Positions 1 through 7,239 of a stretch of DNA of 64,000 bases are shown piece after piece. A model generated the notes under the pieces. That model did no database searches. It was not told the DNA's origin and saw only the letters and a list, made by a program, of their open reading frames with translations. This stretch comes from an uncultured Bacteroides sp. (GTDB lineage Bacteria; Bacteroidota; Bacteroidia; Bacteroidales; Bacteroidaceae). A program made the translations under genes and the position numbers. The stretch's first letter is position 1; each line of letters starts with the position of its first letter. The stretch covers positions 69,094 to 133,093 of the forward strand of contig UQTJ01000003.1 in assembly GCA_900544075.1 (NCBI GenBank), written 5' to 3'.

Positions 1-61
1 TCTGTGGTATATATATAGGTTTAGGGTAATTCATTGTTTCTTTGTTTTTTTATTATAAACT

Positions 62-427
62 TCACCACACAGGCGATATAAATGCATCTTCAATATGCTT
101 TATTCTGAAGTCACCATCATGGCCTGTGACAGATATTATGTCGAACCTTACATTAAGGTCAATCATATTCTTTTTTATATATACATCGGCTGCATTTATT
201 ATCCTTCTTATCTTCTTTTCGGATACGGTGTCCTCAGGTTCTCCGTACATATTTGTACTTCGCGTTCTTATTTCGGCAATAATCAGACAGTCGTCTTTCC
301 TGGCTATAATGTCCAGTTCAAGCTTTCTCCATGTCCAGTTTCTTTCTAAAATCTCATATCCCTTATCCTGAAGAAACCGGCAAGCCATGTCTTCTCCCAT
401 TTTGCCTAAAGTATTATGTTGAGCCAT
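62..427 (-). CDS. yraN: YraN/UPF0102 family protein with altered nuclease motif
   Basis: About 121 residues, the usual length of the UPF0102 family, which has a restriction-endonuclease-like fold and unknown function. The family pattern is visible: LGKMGEDMACRFLQDKGY near the N-terminus, then ELD, then a strand ending in AEIRTRS. Most members have EVKTR here, so the lysine of the PD-(D/E)XK core is replaced by arginine. An upstream in-frame ATG at 454 would add nine residues, but a consensus -7 box (442-449 on the minus strand) lies inside that extension, so I take the start at 427. It is divergent from the small gene at 501. The family call is firm; catalytic activity is doubtful because of the K-to-R change. 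Confidence 0.85.
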   Translation of the reverse strand: MAQHNTLGKMGEDMACRFLQDKGYEILERNWTWRKLELDIIARKDDCLIIAEIRTRSTNMYGEPEDTVSEKKIRRIINAADVYIKKNMIDLNVRFDIISVTGHDGDFRIKHIEDAFISPVW

Positions 428-441
428 TTTGTCATTTTTTG

Positions 442-492
442 CAAAAATACTCATTTATTTTTTCTTAATTAACCGGAAGTAGATTAATTTTG
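442..492. promoter_or_regulatory. Divergent promoter pair between yraN and the 501 gene
   Basis: Two -7 boxes matching TAnnTTTG stand back to back: TATTTTTG on the minus strand (442-449) for yraN, and TAATTTTG on the plus strand (485-492) for the 501/tadA operon. The plus box is nine bases before the ATG at 501, which predicts a leader of only about five bases. The -33 elements are poor matches on both sides. Confidence 0.6.
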
Positions 493-500
493 CACTTCGA

Positions 501-734
501 ATGGTAGCAAAAGGTAAAACAAGAAAGAGAGTTCCGTCATCCGTTCCACCGCGCAAGCAGCGTATGGTATGTCTGATGAGCGACGAAGAAATCCGCATTG
601 TAGAACGTTATCTTGAAAAATACAAGATTACAAACAAGGCGCGATGGCTTCGCGAAACCGTATTGACACATATCCATCAGCAACTTGACGATGATTATCC
701 CACTCTTTTCAATGAACACGAAATGCGCAGATAG
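501..734 (+). CDS. Small basic protein, ribbon-helix-helix-like
   Basis: 77 residues. A basic N-terminus (KGKTRKR, PPRKQR) is followed by a short strand (RMVCLM) and two predicted helices (SDEEIRIVERYLEKYKI and NKARWLRETVLTHIHQQL). The order of one strand and two helices is what a ribbon-helix-helix DNA-binding protein of the CopG/MetJ type looks like, so a DNA-binding role is plausible but inferred from pattern alone. It ends three bases before tadA and is surely co-transcribed with it. A later start at 561 or 576 is possible because the predicted transcript start lies only about five bases upstream of this ATG. Confidence 0.65.
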   Translation: MVAKGKTRKRVPSSVPPRKQRMVCLMSDEEIRIVERYLEKYKITNKARWLRETVLTHIHQQLDDDYPTLFNEHEMRR

Positions 735-737
735 GTT

Positions 738-1172
738 ATGGCAGACGATAAATTCTATATGAAGCAGGCACTTGCTGAGGCGGAACGTGCGGCAGAGAGG
801 GGAGAAGTTCCTGTTGGGGCAGTAGTAGTTTGTCGCGACAGGATAATAGCCCGTTCGCATAACCTTACGGAAACTCTCAACGATGTTACAGCCCATGCCG
901 AGATGCAGGCCATAACTGCAGCCGAGAATGCTTTGGGAGCGAAGTATCTTAATGACTGTACACTTTATGTCACAGTGGAACCGTGTGTGATGTGTGCCGG
1001 AGCCATAGCATGGTCGCAGCTTGGTCGCCTGGTTTATGGAGCTTCTGACGAGAAGCGTGGTTTCATGAAATATGCTCCCGATGCTCTTCATCCAAAGACG
1101 GTTGTACTGTCCGGCGTTATGGCCGATGAGTGCGGACAGTTTATGAAAGATTTCTTTAAAAAACGCAGATAA
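738..1172 (+). CDS. tadA: tRNA-specific adenosine deaminase TadA
   Basis: 144-residue cytidine/deoxycytidylate deaminase-fold enzyme that converts the wobble adenosine-34 of tRNA-Arg(ACG) to inosine. The zinc site is complete: H53-A-E55 in TAHAEMQAI, with E55 the proton shuttle, and C83/C86 in PCVMCAGAI. Length is normal for bacterial TadA. It is the second gene of a two-gene operon with the small basic protein (3-base gap). A three-armed hairpin follows the stop codon by about 38 bases. Confidence 0.95.
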   Translation: MADDKFYMKQALAEAERAAERGEVPVGAVVVCRDRIIARSHNLTETLNDVTAHAEMQAITAAENALGAKYLNDCTLYVTVEPCVMCAGAIAWSQLGRLVYGASDEKRGFMKYAPDALHPKTVVLSGVMADECGQFMKDFFKKRR

Positions 1173-1209
1173 AAGTTCGGATAAAATAACCGATAAAAAT
1201 ACTTGTTTT

Positions 1210-1275
1210 AAAACGCTTCGTCGTTTTGACTTAAATGCTTCGTCGTTTGAGTTAAAATGACGAGGCGTTTTATTT
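1210..1275 (+). terminator. Three-armed hairpin element, copy 1 (behind tadA)
   Basis: Arm 1 (AAAACGCTTCGTCGTTTT, 1210-1227), a second direct copy of the arm (GCTTCGTCGTTT, about 1237-1248), then one complementary arm (AAAATGACGAGGCGTTTT, about 1254-1271) and a T-rich tail. The last arm can pair with either of the two earlier arms, with G-U wobbles at the two mismatches. Probably a rho-independent terminator of tadA. A second copy of the same architecture lies at 63095-63162. Confidence 0.7.
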
Positions 1276-1300
1276 AAAACTCTGAAAACTCTGTTTTCGC

Positions 1301-1331
1301 TTTGTATTTCACTCTGTTTGCACTATCTTTG
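1301..1331 (+). promoter_or_regulatory. Bacteroides-type promoter of the AAA-ATPase gene
   Basis: TTTG at 1301-1304, a 19-base spacer and TATCTTTG at 1324-1331 fit the Bacteroides primary sigma factor consensus (TTTG, 19-21, TAnnTTTG). The transcript would start near 1335 and give a leader of about 35 bases to the ATG at 1371. Confidence 0.7.
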
Positions 1332-1370
1332 TAAGTGACAATATAGTCCACTAATTTTTAATTCTCCATC

Positions 1371-2936
1371 ATGAAATATCCTATAGGAATACAGAGCTTT
1401 GACCGTATAATAGAGGACGGTTTTGTATATGTTGATAAGACAGATATGATTTACAGCTTAGCGAAGGACGGTTCTATATATTTCCTCAGCCGTCCCCGCC
1501 GTTTCGGCAAGAGTCTTCTTGTGTCTACTCTTAAGAACTATTTCCTCGGCAGGAAGGAATTGTTCAAGGGATTGAAAATTGATGCTTTGGAGAAGGACTG
1601 GAAAGTATATCCTGTGTTTCATATCGATTTCAATGGTTCTAATTTTATGAAGCGTGGGATATTGGAGAATCGTATAAACAGCTATGTGTCCGATTGGGAG
1701 AAAGAGTATTCATTGGACTCCGGAGATATAGAAGCGGACCTTGGTAACCGTTTTTTAAAGGTACTTAAGGCTGCCTACGAACAGAGCGGCCTCCGTGCAG
1801 TGGTGCTTATAGATGAGTACGACAAGCCAATTCTCGATGTGTTGGATTATGACAAGGGTCTGGAGGAGGAACACCGCAACATTCTGAAAGGTTTTTATTC
1901 CACTTTCAAGGGTGCTGATGAATATCTTCAGTTTGTTTTCCTGACCGGAGTGACTAAGTTCTCGCAGGTGAGTGTGTTCAGCGGTTTCAACCAGCCTAAG
2001 GATATAAGTATGCATGCCAAATATGAGACTCTTTGCGGTATCTCTCAGGAAGAACTTGAAAGTTATTTCAAGGAACCGATAGAGGAGATGACGGAGACTT
2101 ACAGATGCTCGTATGCAGAAATGTTGAACATGCTGAAATCGCAGTATGACGGTTATCATTTCAGCGACAGAATGACTGATGTGTATAATCCTTTTAGTCT
2201 GCTCAACGCTTTTGATTCCGGCAGGGTTTATGATTACTGGTTCAAGAGTGGTACTCCGACGTATCTTGTACGCCTGTTATCCCACTCTAATGAGAATATG
2301 AACGAGATAACCGGTAAGTTTTATTCCCCGGAGGAATTTATAGACTACAAGGCCAATGTCGAGCAGTCATTGCCTATGATATACCAGAGCGGCTATTTGA
2401 CGATAAAAGAGTTCGATATTGAAGAGGGGACGTTCCTTCTTGATTTCCCCAATAAAGAGGTGAAACGCGGTTTTCTTACGATAGTTGCTTCATCTTATTT
2501 TGGTAATAAAAAAGAAACAGCGTCATGGATAAGGACGGTGGTCTCACAGTTAAAGAAAGGCGAACTCGACGACTTCCGCACAGGTATGACTTCCTTCCTT
2601 GCAAGCATCCCATATACTATGCGACGCAAGGAGAACGAGCGTGAGAAGGAAAGGTATTTCCACTATACATTCTATCTTATCATGCGCCTTATAAGTGTCT
2701 ATACAGTCTATACGGAGAAAGTCCAAAGTAATGGCCGTGTAGACTGCATCGTGGAAACTCCTGGTTATGTCTATATCTTCGAATTTAAGCTCGACGGAAC
2801 GGCAGATGAGGCTCTGCGTCAGATAGAGGAGAAGGGGTATGCCCGTGAATATGAGTCTGACAGCCGTAAACTGTATAAGATAGGTGCTGTATTCTCGTCC
2901 GAAACGGGGACTATAGATGAATGGAAGGTAGAATAA
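1371..2936 (+). CDS. AAA-ATPase-like protein with C-terminal PD-(D/E)XK nuclease domain
   Basis: 521 residues. The N-terminal part is the AAA-ATPase-like domain common in Bacteroidetes, with a Walker-A-like loop RPRRFGKS (41-48) and a Walker-B-like VVLIDEYDKP. The C-terminal 70 residues carry a PD-(D/E)XK nuclease core: D458 (GRVDCIV) and E471-F-K473 (YIFEFKLDG). The family is present in many copies in Bacteroides genomes and its role is not settled; defence or mobile-element functions are suspected. It stands alone with its own promoter and is followed by a nested palindrome. No sign of truncation. Confidence 0.88.
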   Translation: MKYPIGIQSFDRIIEDGFVYVDKTDMIYSLAKDGSIYFLSRPRRFGKSLLVSTLKNYFLGRKELFKGLKIDALEKDWKVYPVFHIDFNGSNFMKRGILENRINSYVSDWEKEYSLDSGDIEADLGNRFLKVLKAAYEQSGLRAVVLIDEYDKPILDVLDYDKGLEEEHRNILKGFYSTFKGADEYLQFVFLTGVTKFSQVSVFSGFNQPKDISMHAKYETLCGISQEELESYFKEPIEEMTETYRCSYAEMLNMLKSQYDGYHFSDRMTDVYNPFSLLNAFDSGRVYDYWFKSGTPTYLVRLLSHSNENMNEITGKFYSPEEFIDYKANVEQSLPMIYQSGYLTIKEFDIEEGTFLLDFPNKEVKRGFLTIVASSYFGNKKETASWIRTVVSQLKKGELDDFRTGMTSFLASIPYTMRRKENEREKERYFHYTFYLIMRLISVYTVYTEKVQSNGRVDCIVETPGYVYIFEFKLDGTADEALRQIEEKGYAREYESDSRKLYKIGAVFSSETGTIDEWKVE

Positions 2937-2945
2937 ATTGCATAT

Positions 2946-2998
2946 TTTGCTCAATCATTGAGCAGATTTTCATGAAAAATGCTCAATGATTGAGCAAA
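2946..2998. terminator. Double palindrome behind the AAA-ATPase gene
   Basis: Two 17-bp palindromes, TGCTCAATCATTGAGCA (2948-2964) and its reverse complement TGCTCAATGATTGAGCA (2980-2996), flank a short palindromic centre (TTTTCATGAAAA). Each can fold alone and both can pair with each other. It starts 10 bases after the stop at 2936. It may end transcription or be a paired protein-binding site. Confidence 0.55.
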
Positions 2999-3115
2999 TA
3001 TAGAGGATGTTGAAAAGGAATTTATTGTGAAAGAGAATATTGAATACGGTTATGGCATAATTAAATCTTCGAAAACTTAGTTTCTGCACATTAATCTACA
3101 AAATTTACCATATAT

Positions 3116-3147
3116 TTTGTATTATATGATTTAAAGATGTATTTTTG
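3116..3147 (+). promoter_or_regulatory. Promoter of the tetR-type gene
   Basis: TTTG (3116-3119), a 20-base spacer and TATTTTTG (3140-3147) are a perfect Bacteroides consensus promoter. Transcription would start near 3151, inside the inverted repeat listed next. Confidence 0.75.
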
Positions 3148-3171
3148 CACACAGATACAGATGGTGTGCAA
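3145..3171. promoter_or_regulatory. Candidate TetR-family operator
   Basis: A perfect 8-bp inverted repeat, TTGCACAC then 11 bases then GTGTGCAA, overlaps the end of the -7 box and the predicted transcript start of the TetR-type gene. Size, symmetry and placement are those expected of an autoregulatory TetR operator. That this protein binds it is inference. Confidence 0.55.
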
Positions 3172-3186
3172 TAGATTGAAGATAGT

Positions 3187-3774
3187 ATGACAGTATTAAA
3201 GACCAGAGCCAAGTTAGTGGATGTAGCCCGACAGCTTTTTGCCAAGAAAGGGGTTGAGGATACTACTATGAATGATATAGCTATTGCTTCCAAGAAGGGT
3301 CGTAGGACGCTTTATACTTATTTCAAGAGTAAGGAAGAAATATATATGGCTGTGGTTGAGGCTGAAATAGAAATGCTGTACGAAACACTCCACAAAGTGG
3401 CTCAGAAGGATATTTCGCCCGACAAAAAGATACTGGAACTGATATTCACACATCTGGAAACCACGAAGACAATCGTTTACAGAAACGGAACGTTGAGAGC
3501 CGATTTCTTTCGCGATATATGGAAGGTAGAAGCGGAGAGAAAGGATTTTGATATGAAAGAGGTTGCTCTTTTCAGAAAGATTCTTCAGGAAGGAAAAGAT
3601 TCCGGAGTGTTTGACATTGATGATGTTGATATAACGGCTTCAATCCTGCATTTCTGCATTAAGGGTATAGAGGTTCCTTTTATCAGGGGACAGATAGCCG
3701 AAGAACTTGATGATGAGACATCGTGGCGTTATGTGAAGAAAATTGTCTACGGAGCACTTGGCTGCAAGGTATAA
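3187..3774 (+). CDS. TetR/AcrR family transcriptional regulator
   Basis: 195 residues, normal TetR length. The N-terminal helix-turn-helix is clear at about 10-55 (ARQLFAKKGVEDTTMNDIA ... KKGRRTLYTYFKSKEEIY). The C-terminal ligand-binding half is divergent and the ligand cannot be named. It lies 39 bases upstream of fabG with no recognisable promoter between, so the two may be co-transcribed and the regulator may control lipid metabolism. Its own promoter contains a likely operator at 3145-3171, suggesting autorepression. Confidence 0.92.
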   Translation: MTVLKTRAKLVDVARQLFAKKGVEDTTMNDIAIASKKGRRTLYTYFKSKEEIYMAVVEAEIEMLYETLHKVAQKDISPDKKILELIFTHLETTKTIVYRNGTLRADFFRDIWKVEAERKDFDMKEVALFRKILQEGKDSGVFDIDDVDITASILHFCIKGIEVPFIRGQIAEELDDETSWRYVKKIVYGALGCKV

Positions 3775-3813
3775 GAATGATAAATGACAGTAATATTTTA
3801 AACTAAAATAATT

Positions 3814-4560
3814 ATGGGATTATTAACTGGAAAAACTGCTATCGTTACTGGTGCTGCTCGTGGTATCGGTAAGGCTATAGCATTGAAGTTTGCTGCTGAA
3901 GGAGCAAACATTGCGTTTACTGACCTGGTAATCGATGAGAATGGTTTGAACACAGAAAAAGAAATTGCTGCTTTTGGAGTAAAGGTTAAAGGCTATGCTT
4001 CGAATGCTGCAAACTTTGAAGATACTGCAAAGGTGGTAGAACAGATTAAGGAAGAATTTGGTTCTATCGATATCCTTGTAAACAATGCCGGTATTACTAA
4101 GGACGGACTGATGATGCGTATGAGCGAAGCTCAGTGGGATGCTGTTATCGCTGTTAACTTGAAATCAGCATTCAACTTTATCCATGCTTGTACTCCAATC
4201 ATGATGCGTCAGAAGAGTGGTAACATTATCAACATGGCTTCTGTAGTAGGTGTACACGGAAATGCTGGTCAGTGCAACTACTCTGCTTCTAAGGCAGGTA
4301 TGATTGGTCTGGCTAAGTCTATCGCTCAGGAACTTGGTTCTCGCGGTATCCGTGCCAATGCAATCGCTCCTGGTTTCATCATTACTGAAATGACTGCACA
4401 GCTTTCTGACGAAGTTAAGGCTGAATGGAACAAACGTATTCCTTTGCGTCGTGGCGGTACTCCTGAAGATGTTGCAAATACTGCTTTGTATCTTGCTTCT
4501 GACTTGTCTGCATATGTTTCAGGTCAGGTCATACAGGTTGACGGTGGTATGAACATGTAA
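3814..4560 (+). CDS. fabG: 3-oxoacyl-[acyl-carrier-protein] reductase FabG
   Basis: 248-residue short-chain dehydrogenase that reduces 3-oxoacyl-ACP with NADPH in fatty-acid elongation, in the cytoplasm. The cofactor motif VTGAARGIGK (11-20), the NNAG motif (90-93) and the catalytic residues S143, Y156 and K160 (NYSASKAG) are all present. The length and the C-terminal VDGGMNM are typical. It follows the TetR-type gene by 39 bases and is closed by a strong terminator. FabG rather than another SDR is chosen for the close match to the FabG pattern; other SDR roles cannot be fully excluded. Confidence 0.92.
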   Translation: MGLLTGKTAIVTGAARGIGKAIALKFAAEGANIAFTDLVIDENGLNTEKEIAAFGVKVKGYASNAANFEDTAKVVEQIKEEFGSIDILVNNAGITKDGLMMRMSEAQWDAVIAVNLKSAFNFIHACTPIMMRQKSGNIINMASVVGVHGNAGQCNYSASKAGMIGLAKSIAQELGSRGIRANAIAPGFIITEMTAQLSDEVKAEWNKRIPLRRGGTPEDVANTALYLASDLSAYVSGQVIQVDGGMNM

Positions 4561-4581
4561 TTTTCATATACGATATGATTA

Positions 4582-4626
4582 GGGCACAGACTTCGTTGTA
4601 TAATGAAATCTGTGCCTGATTTTTTA
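4582..4626 (+). terminator. Rho-independent terminator of fabG
   Basis: The arms GGCACAGA and TCTGTGCC, extended by flanking bases, enclose an A/T-rich loop and are followed within a few bases by a run of T at 4620-4626. Confidence 0.8.
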
Positions 4627-4639
4627 TAAATACATTTCT

Positions 4640-5308
4640 ATGACTGTAGTTTACGAAGACAATCATATAATAATAGTCAATAAGACTGCCTCGGAAATTG
4701 TTCAGGGCGATAAGACCGGTGATACTCCGCTTTCTGAAACTGTAAAACAGTACTTGAAAGAGAAGTATAACAAGCCTGGGAATGTCTTTATCGGTGTTAC
4801 TCACAGATTGGACAGGCCTGTAAGTGGACTGGTGGTGTTTGCGAAAACCAGTAAAGCTTTGAGTCGCTTGAACGATATGTTCAGAAACGGTGAGGTGGAG
4901 AAAACTTATTGGGCTGTGGTGAAAAATACTCCGCCGGCAGAAGAAGGTACTCTTGTTCATTATATGGTTAAGAATGAAAAGCAGAATAAGTCGTATGCCT
5001 ATGATAAGGAGGTGAAAGGCTCAAAAAAAGCTGTTTTGGATTACAGGCTGATAGGCCATTCGCAGAATTATTTTCTTCTGGAGGTAAATCTTCACACTGG
5101 TCGTCATCATCAGATACGCTGTCAGTTGTCTAAGATGGGATGTCCCATTAAGGGTGATTTGAAATACGGATTCCCACGCTCTAATCCGGATGGAAGTATT
5201 TGTCTGCATTCGCGCAGGGTGAAGTTTGTTCATCCGGTGTCGAAAGAGATTATAGATGTAACAGCAGAATTGCCGTCCGGAAACTTGTGGAATGGATTCG
5301 GAATATGA
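4640..5308 (+). CDS. RluA-family pseudouridine synthase
   Basis: 222 residues with the family's catalytic motif THRLDRPVSG, in which D58 is the nucleophilic aspartate that isomerises uridine in RNA. Downstream blocks EKTYWAVVK, ETGRHHQIR-like (HTGRHHQIRCQLS) and PIKGDLKYG match the family. There is no N-terminal S4 domain, so it resembles the short RluA/RluC-like enzymes acting on rRNA or tRNA; the exact target base cannot be read. It starts 14 bases after the fabG terminator and has its own terminator at 5316-5353. Confidence 0.9.
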   Translation: MTVVYEDNHIIIVNKTASEIVQGDKTGDTPLSETVKQYLKEKYNKPGNVFIGVTHRLDRPVSGLVVFAKTSKALSRLNDMFRNGEVEKTYWAVVKNTPPAEEGTLVHYMVKNEKQNKSYAYDKEVKGSKKAVLDYRLIGHSQNYFLLEVNLHTGRHHQIRCQLSKMGCPIKGDLKYGFPRSNPDGSICLHSRRVKFVHPVSKEIIDVTAELPSGNLWNGFGI

Positions 5309-5315
5309 AAAAAAT

Positions 5316-5353
5316 AAAAGAGCATGCTTCACAGCGTGCTCTTTTCGTTTTTA
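5316..5353 (+). terminator. Terminator of the pseudouridine synthase gene
   Basis: The perfect arms AAAAGAGCA/TGCTCTTTT, extended by GC pairs, enclose a six-base loop. A T-rich tail follows directly and the stop codon is a few bases upstream. Confidence 0.85.
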
Positions 5354-5469
5354 ACACATAGGCATCTTCATTATCATAAGATTGTAGTCTTTGTATGTTT
5401 GTGAGATACAATCTCAGAAAATTTAATTCTATGGGGTTGGGTTTTGTGTGTTTAGCTTAGTTTTATCTA

Positions 5470-5499
5470 ATTGTAAATCTTATTCGTTATTTATATTTG
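5470..5499 (+). promoter_or_regulatory. Orphan plus-strand promoter with no gene downstream
   Basis: ATTG at 5470-5473, 18 bases, then TATATTTG at 5492-5499 resembles the Bacteroides consensus. The 322-base gap 5309-5630 otherwise holds only the two terminators of its neighbours. A transcript from here would run into the inverted repeat at 5562-5601 and then antisense into the response-regulator gene. No convincing coding region follows. Confidence 0.4.
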
Positions 5500-5556
5500 C
5501 AAAGGCCGTGCCATAAATAATGGATAGTATTTACTTTGTTATGACTCAGATAGTTA

Positions 5557-5601
5557 TAAAAAATATTCCACAGTCAGGCTTGTTTCTGACTGTGGAATAT
5601 T
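5557..5601 (-). terminator. Terminator of the NtrC-type response-regulator gene
   Basis: Perfect 16-bp arms (ATATTCCACAGTCAG and complement, 5562-5577/5586-5601) with an 8-base loop. On the minus strand the stem is followed by a run of T (plus-strand AAAAAA, 5557-5562). It lies 30 bases beyond the stop codon of the minus-strand gene. Confidence 0.85.
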
Positions 5602-5630
5602 GTGTGGAGAGTGTGGAAAATTTCCACATT

Positions 5631-6995
5631 TTATTGTGGAATATCGTAATGTTTCAGCTTGTTGTAAAGCGTCTTTCTGTCTATACCGAGCAGTGTTGCG
5701 GCTTTCGATTTGTTGTTTCCGGTCTGTTTCAGTGCGTTTATTATAAGCTGTTTTTCTGTTTCTTCCTTGTTTAGCGAAGAACCTATAATGACCTGATTCT
5801 GATTGTCGGACTGCTTTTCGTTCGGTTCCTCGCCAAGTTCCAGTGGGGTAATGAATTCTCCTCTGGCCAAAAGAGTAGCTCTTTTTACAATGTTCTTTAG
5901 TTGTCTGAGGTTGCCGGGCCATTGGTATTCCTGAAGTATTTTACTTGCTTTGGCATCGAAACCTATCAAGTCTTTGTCAAGTTCCTTATTGGCCTGGTCT
6001 AAAAAGAAATTGGCAAACAGAAGAATATCTTCCGGTCTTTCTTTCAGTGAAGGCATCCGTAGGGTAAATTCGTTTATTCTGTGATACAAATCTTCTCTGA
6101 ATGTTCCTTTTGCTATACCTTCCTTGAGATTTTCGTTTGTAGCACATACTAGTCGTACGTCGACTTGTATCTCTTTTGTGGAACCGATTTTTCTAATTCT
6201 TCTTTCCTGAAGGGCACGGAGCAACTGTACCTGTACCTCATAACTCAGGTTTCCTATTTCATCAAGGAACAGTGTACCGCCGTTTGCTTCTTCAAAAGCT
6301 CCAGTTTTATCTGTAAGCGCACCGGTAAATGAACCTTTAACGTGTCCGAAAAATTCCGAAGCTGCAAGGTCTTTGGGAATAGAACCGCAGTCGATGGCTA
6401 TGAATGGCTTGTCGCATCGTTTGCTCAGTTGATGTATTCTGTGGGCCACATATTCTTTTCCTGTTCCGCTTGCACCGTTTATCAGGACTGACATCTGTGT
6501 GGGTGCTACTAAATTGACGTAACTGTATAGTTGTCTGGCAGCTTCACTTTCTCCTTCCAGGAAGTTGTTGCTGTATTTTTCTTCGGATGTTTTCTTGACC
6601 GGAGCCTGTTTTTGCACTTTTCCGGCAGGGGATGATGATTCCAGCGCCTCATTTATCTTTTTTAGCAGCTCGTCCGGCTGTACCGGTTTCTTGATATAAT
6701 CTGTAGCTCCAAGCTTCATGGCTGTAACTGCATTCTGAATCTCTCCGTAGCTTGTCATCATTATGAATGGAGTGTATATTTCAAGCTCTCTCATCCATGT
6801 GAGAAGCTGCAAGCCATCCTGGTCGGGAAGTCTCAGGTCTGACAATATCAGACTGAAATCCTTTGATGATATAAGTTTACGGGCCTTGGCACATGTGCCG
6901 GCTGTTTCCACATCAAAGCCTTTCTTGCCCAGCCATGTCTTTAGCATGGTAGAAAAAGTGAGGTCGTCTTCAACTATTAAAATTGACGGAATCAT
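5631..6995 (-). CDS. Sigma-54-dependent response regulator, NtrC family
   Basis: 454 residues in three parts. Receiver domain 1-120 with acidic pocket D10/D11 and phosphoacceptor D53 (SDLRLPDQDG). AAA+ sigma-54 activation domain about 145-380 with Walker A GASGTGKE (174-181), sigma-54 contact loop GSFTGA (221-226, the Ser variant of GAFTGA) and Walker B LFLDEI. A Fis-type helix-turn-helix closes the protein (KSKAATLLGIDRKTLYNKL). It should activate sigma-54 promoters when phosphorylated. No histidine kinase is adjacent, so it is an orphan here. ATG 6995 is preferred; an in-frame TTG at 7004 is less likely. Confidence 0.94.
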   Translation of the reverse strand: MIPSILIVEDDLTFSTMLKTWLGKKGFDVETAGTCAKARKLISSKDFSLILSDLRLPDQDGLQLLTWMRELEIYTPFIMMTSYGEIQNAVTAMKLGATDYIKKPVQPDELLKKINEALESSSPAGKVQKQAPVKKTSEEKYSNNFLEGESEAARQLYSYVNLVAPTQMSVLINGASGTGKEYVAHRIHQLSKRCDKPFIAIDCGSIPKDLAASEFFGHVKGSFTGALTDKTGAFEEANGGTLFLDEIGNLSYEVQVQLLRALQERRIRKIGSTKEIQVDVRLVCATNENLKEGIAKGTFREDLYHRINEFTLRMPSLKERPEDILLFANFFLDQANKELDKDLIGFDAKASKILQEYQWPGNLRQLKNIVKRATLLARGEFITPLELGEEPNEKQSDNQNQVIIGSSLNKEETEKQLIINALKQTGNNKSKAATLLGIDRKTLYNKLKHYDIPQ

Positions 6996-7163
6996 ATATT
7001 GCAAATGTTTTTATTTTTACAAAGTTAATCTATAAATTTCATCCTTATGGTTTTGTAATTCCTATTTTTATAAATATTATCTAAATAATATATCTTGTGG
7101 TGTCTTTTTTGTTTTTGTTATAAGTTACTTTTTCTTTATGTTATGATTTATTCCAAGTCTACT

Positions 7164-7195
7164 TTTGTGAAGAATTAAAATTCTGTCTATCTTTG
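7164..7195 (+). promoter_or_regulatory. Promoter of the DUF1573-meaB-dnaE block
   Basis: TTTG (7164-7167), 20 bases, TATCTTTG (7188-7195) is a consensus match about 45 bases before the ATG at 7240. It lies in the 244-base divergent gap with the response-regulator gene. Confidence 0.75.
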
Positions 7196-7239
7196 TTTCC
7201 GTATTTATACGGTTTCTATAAAATTAAAGACTATAAAAG

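Noticed and set aside
4529..4960. Minus-strand open frame of 143 codons opposite fabG end and the pseudouridine synthase
   Set aside because: It covers the fabG terminator and a gene with a complete catalytic motif; no independent support.
5520..5774. Plus-strand open frame of 84 codons after the orphan promoter
   Set aside because: It includes the perfect inverted repeat and then runs antisense through the response-regulator gene. The protein is only hydrophobic low-complexity sequence. The promoter is kept, the frame is not.
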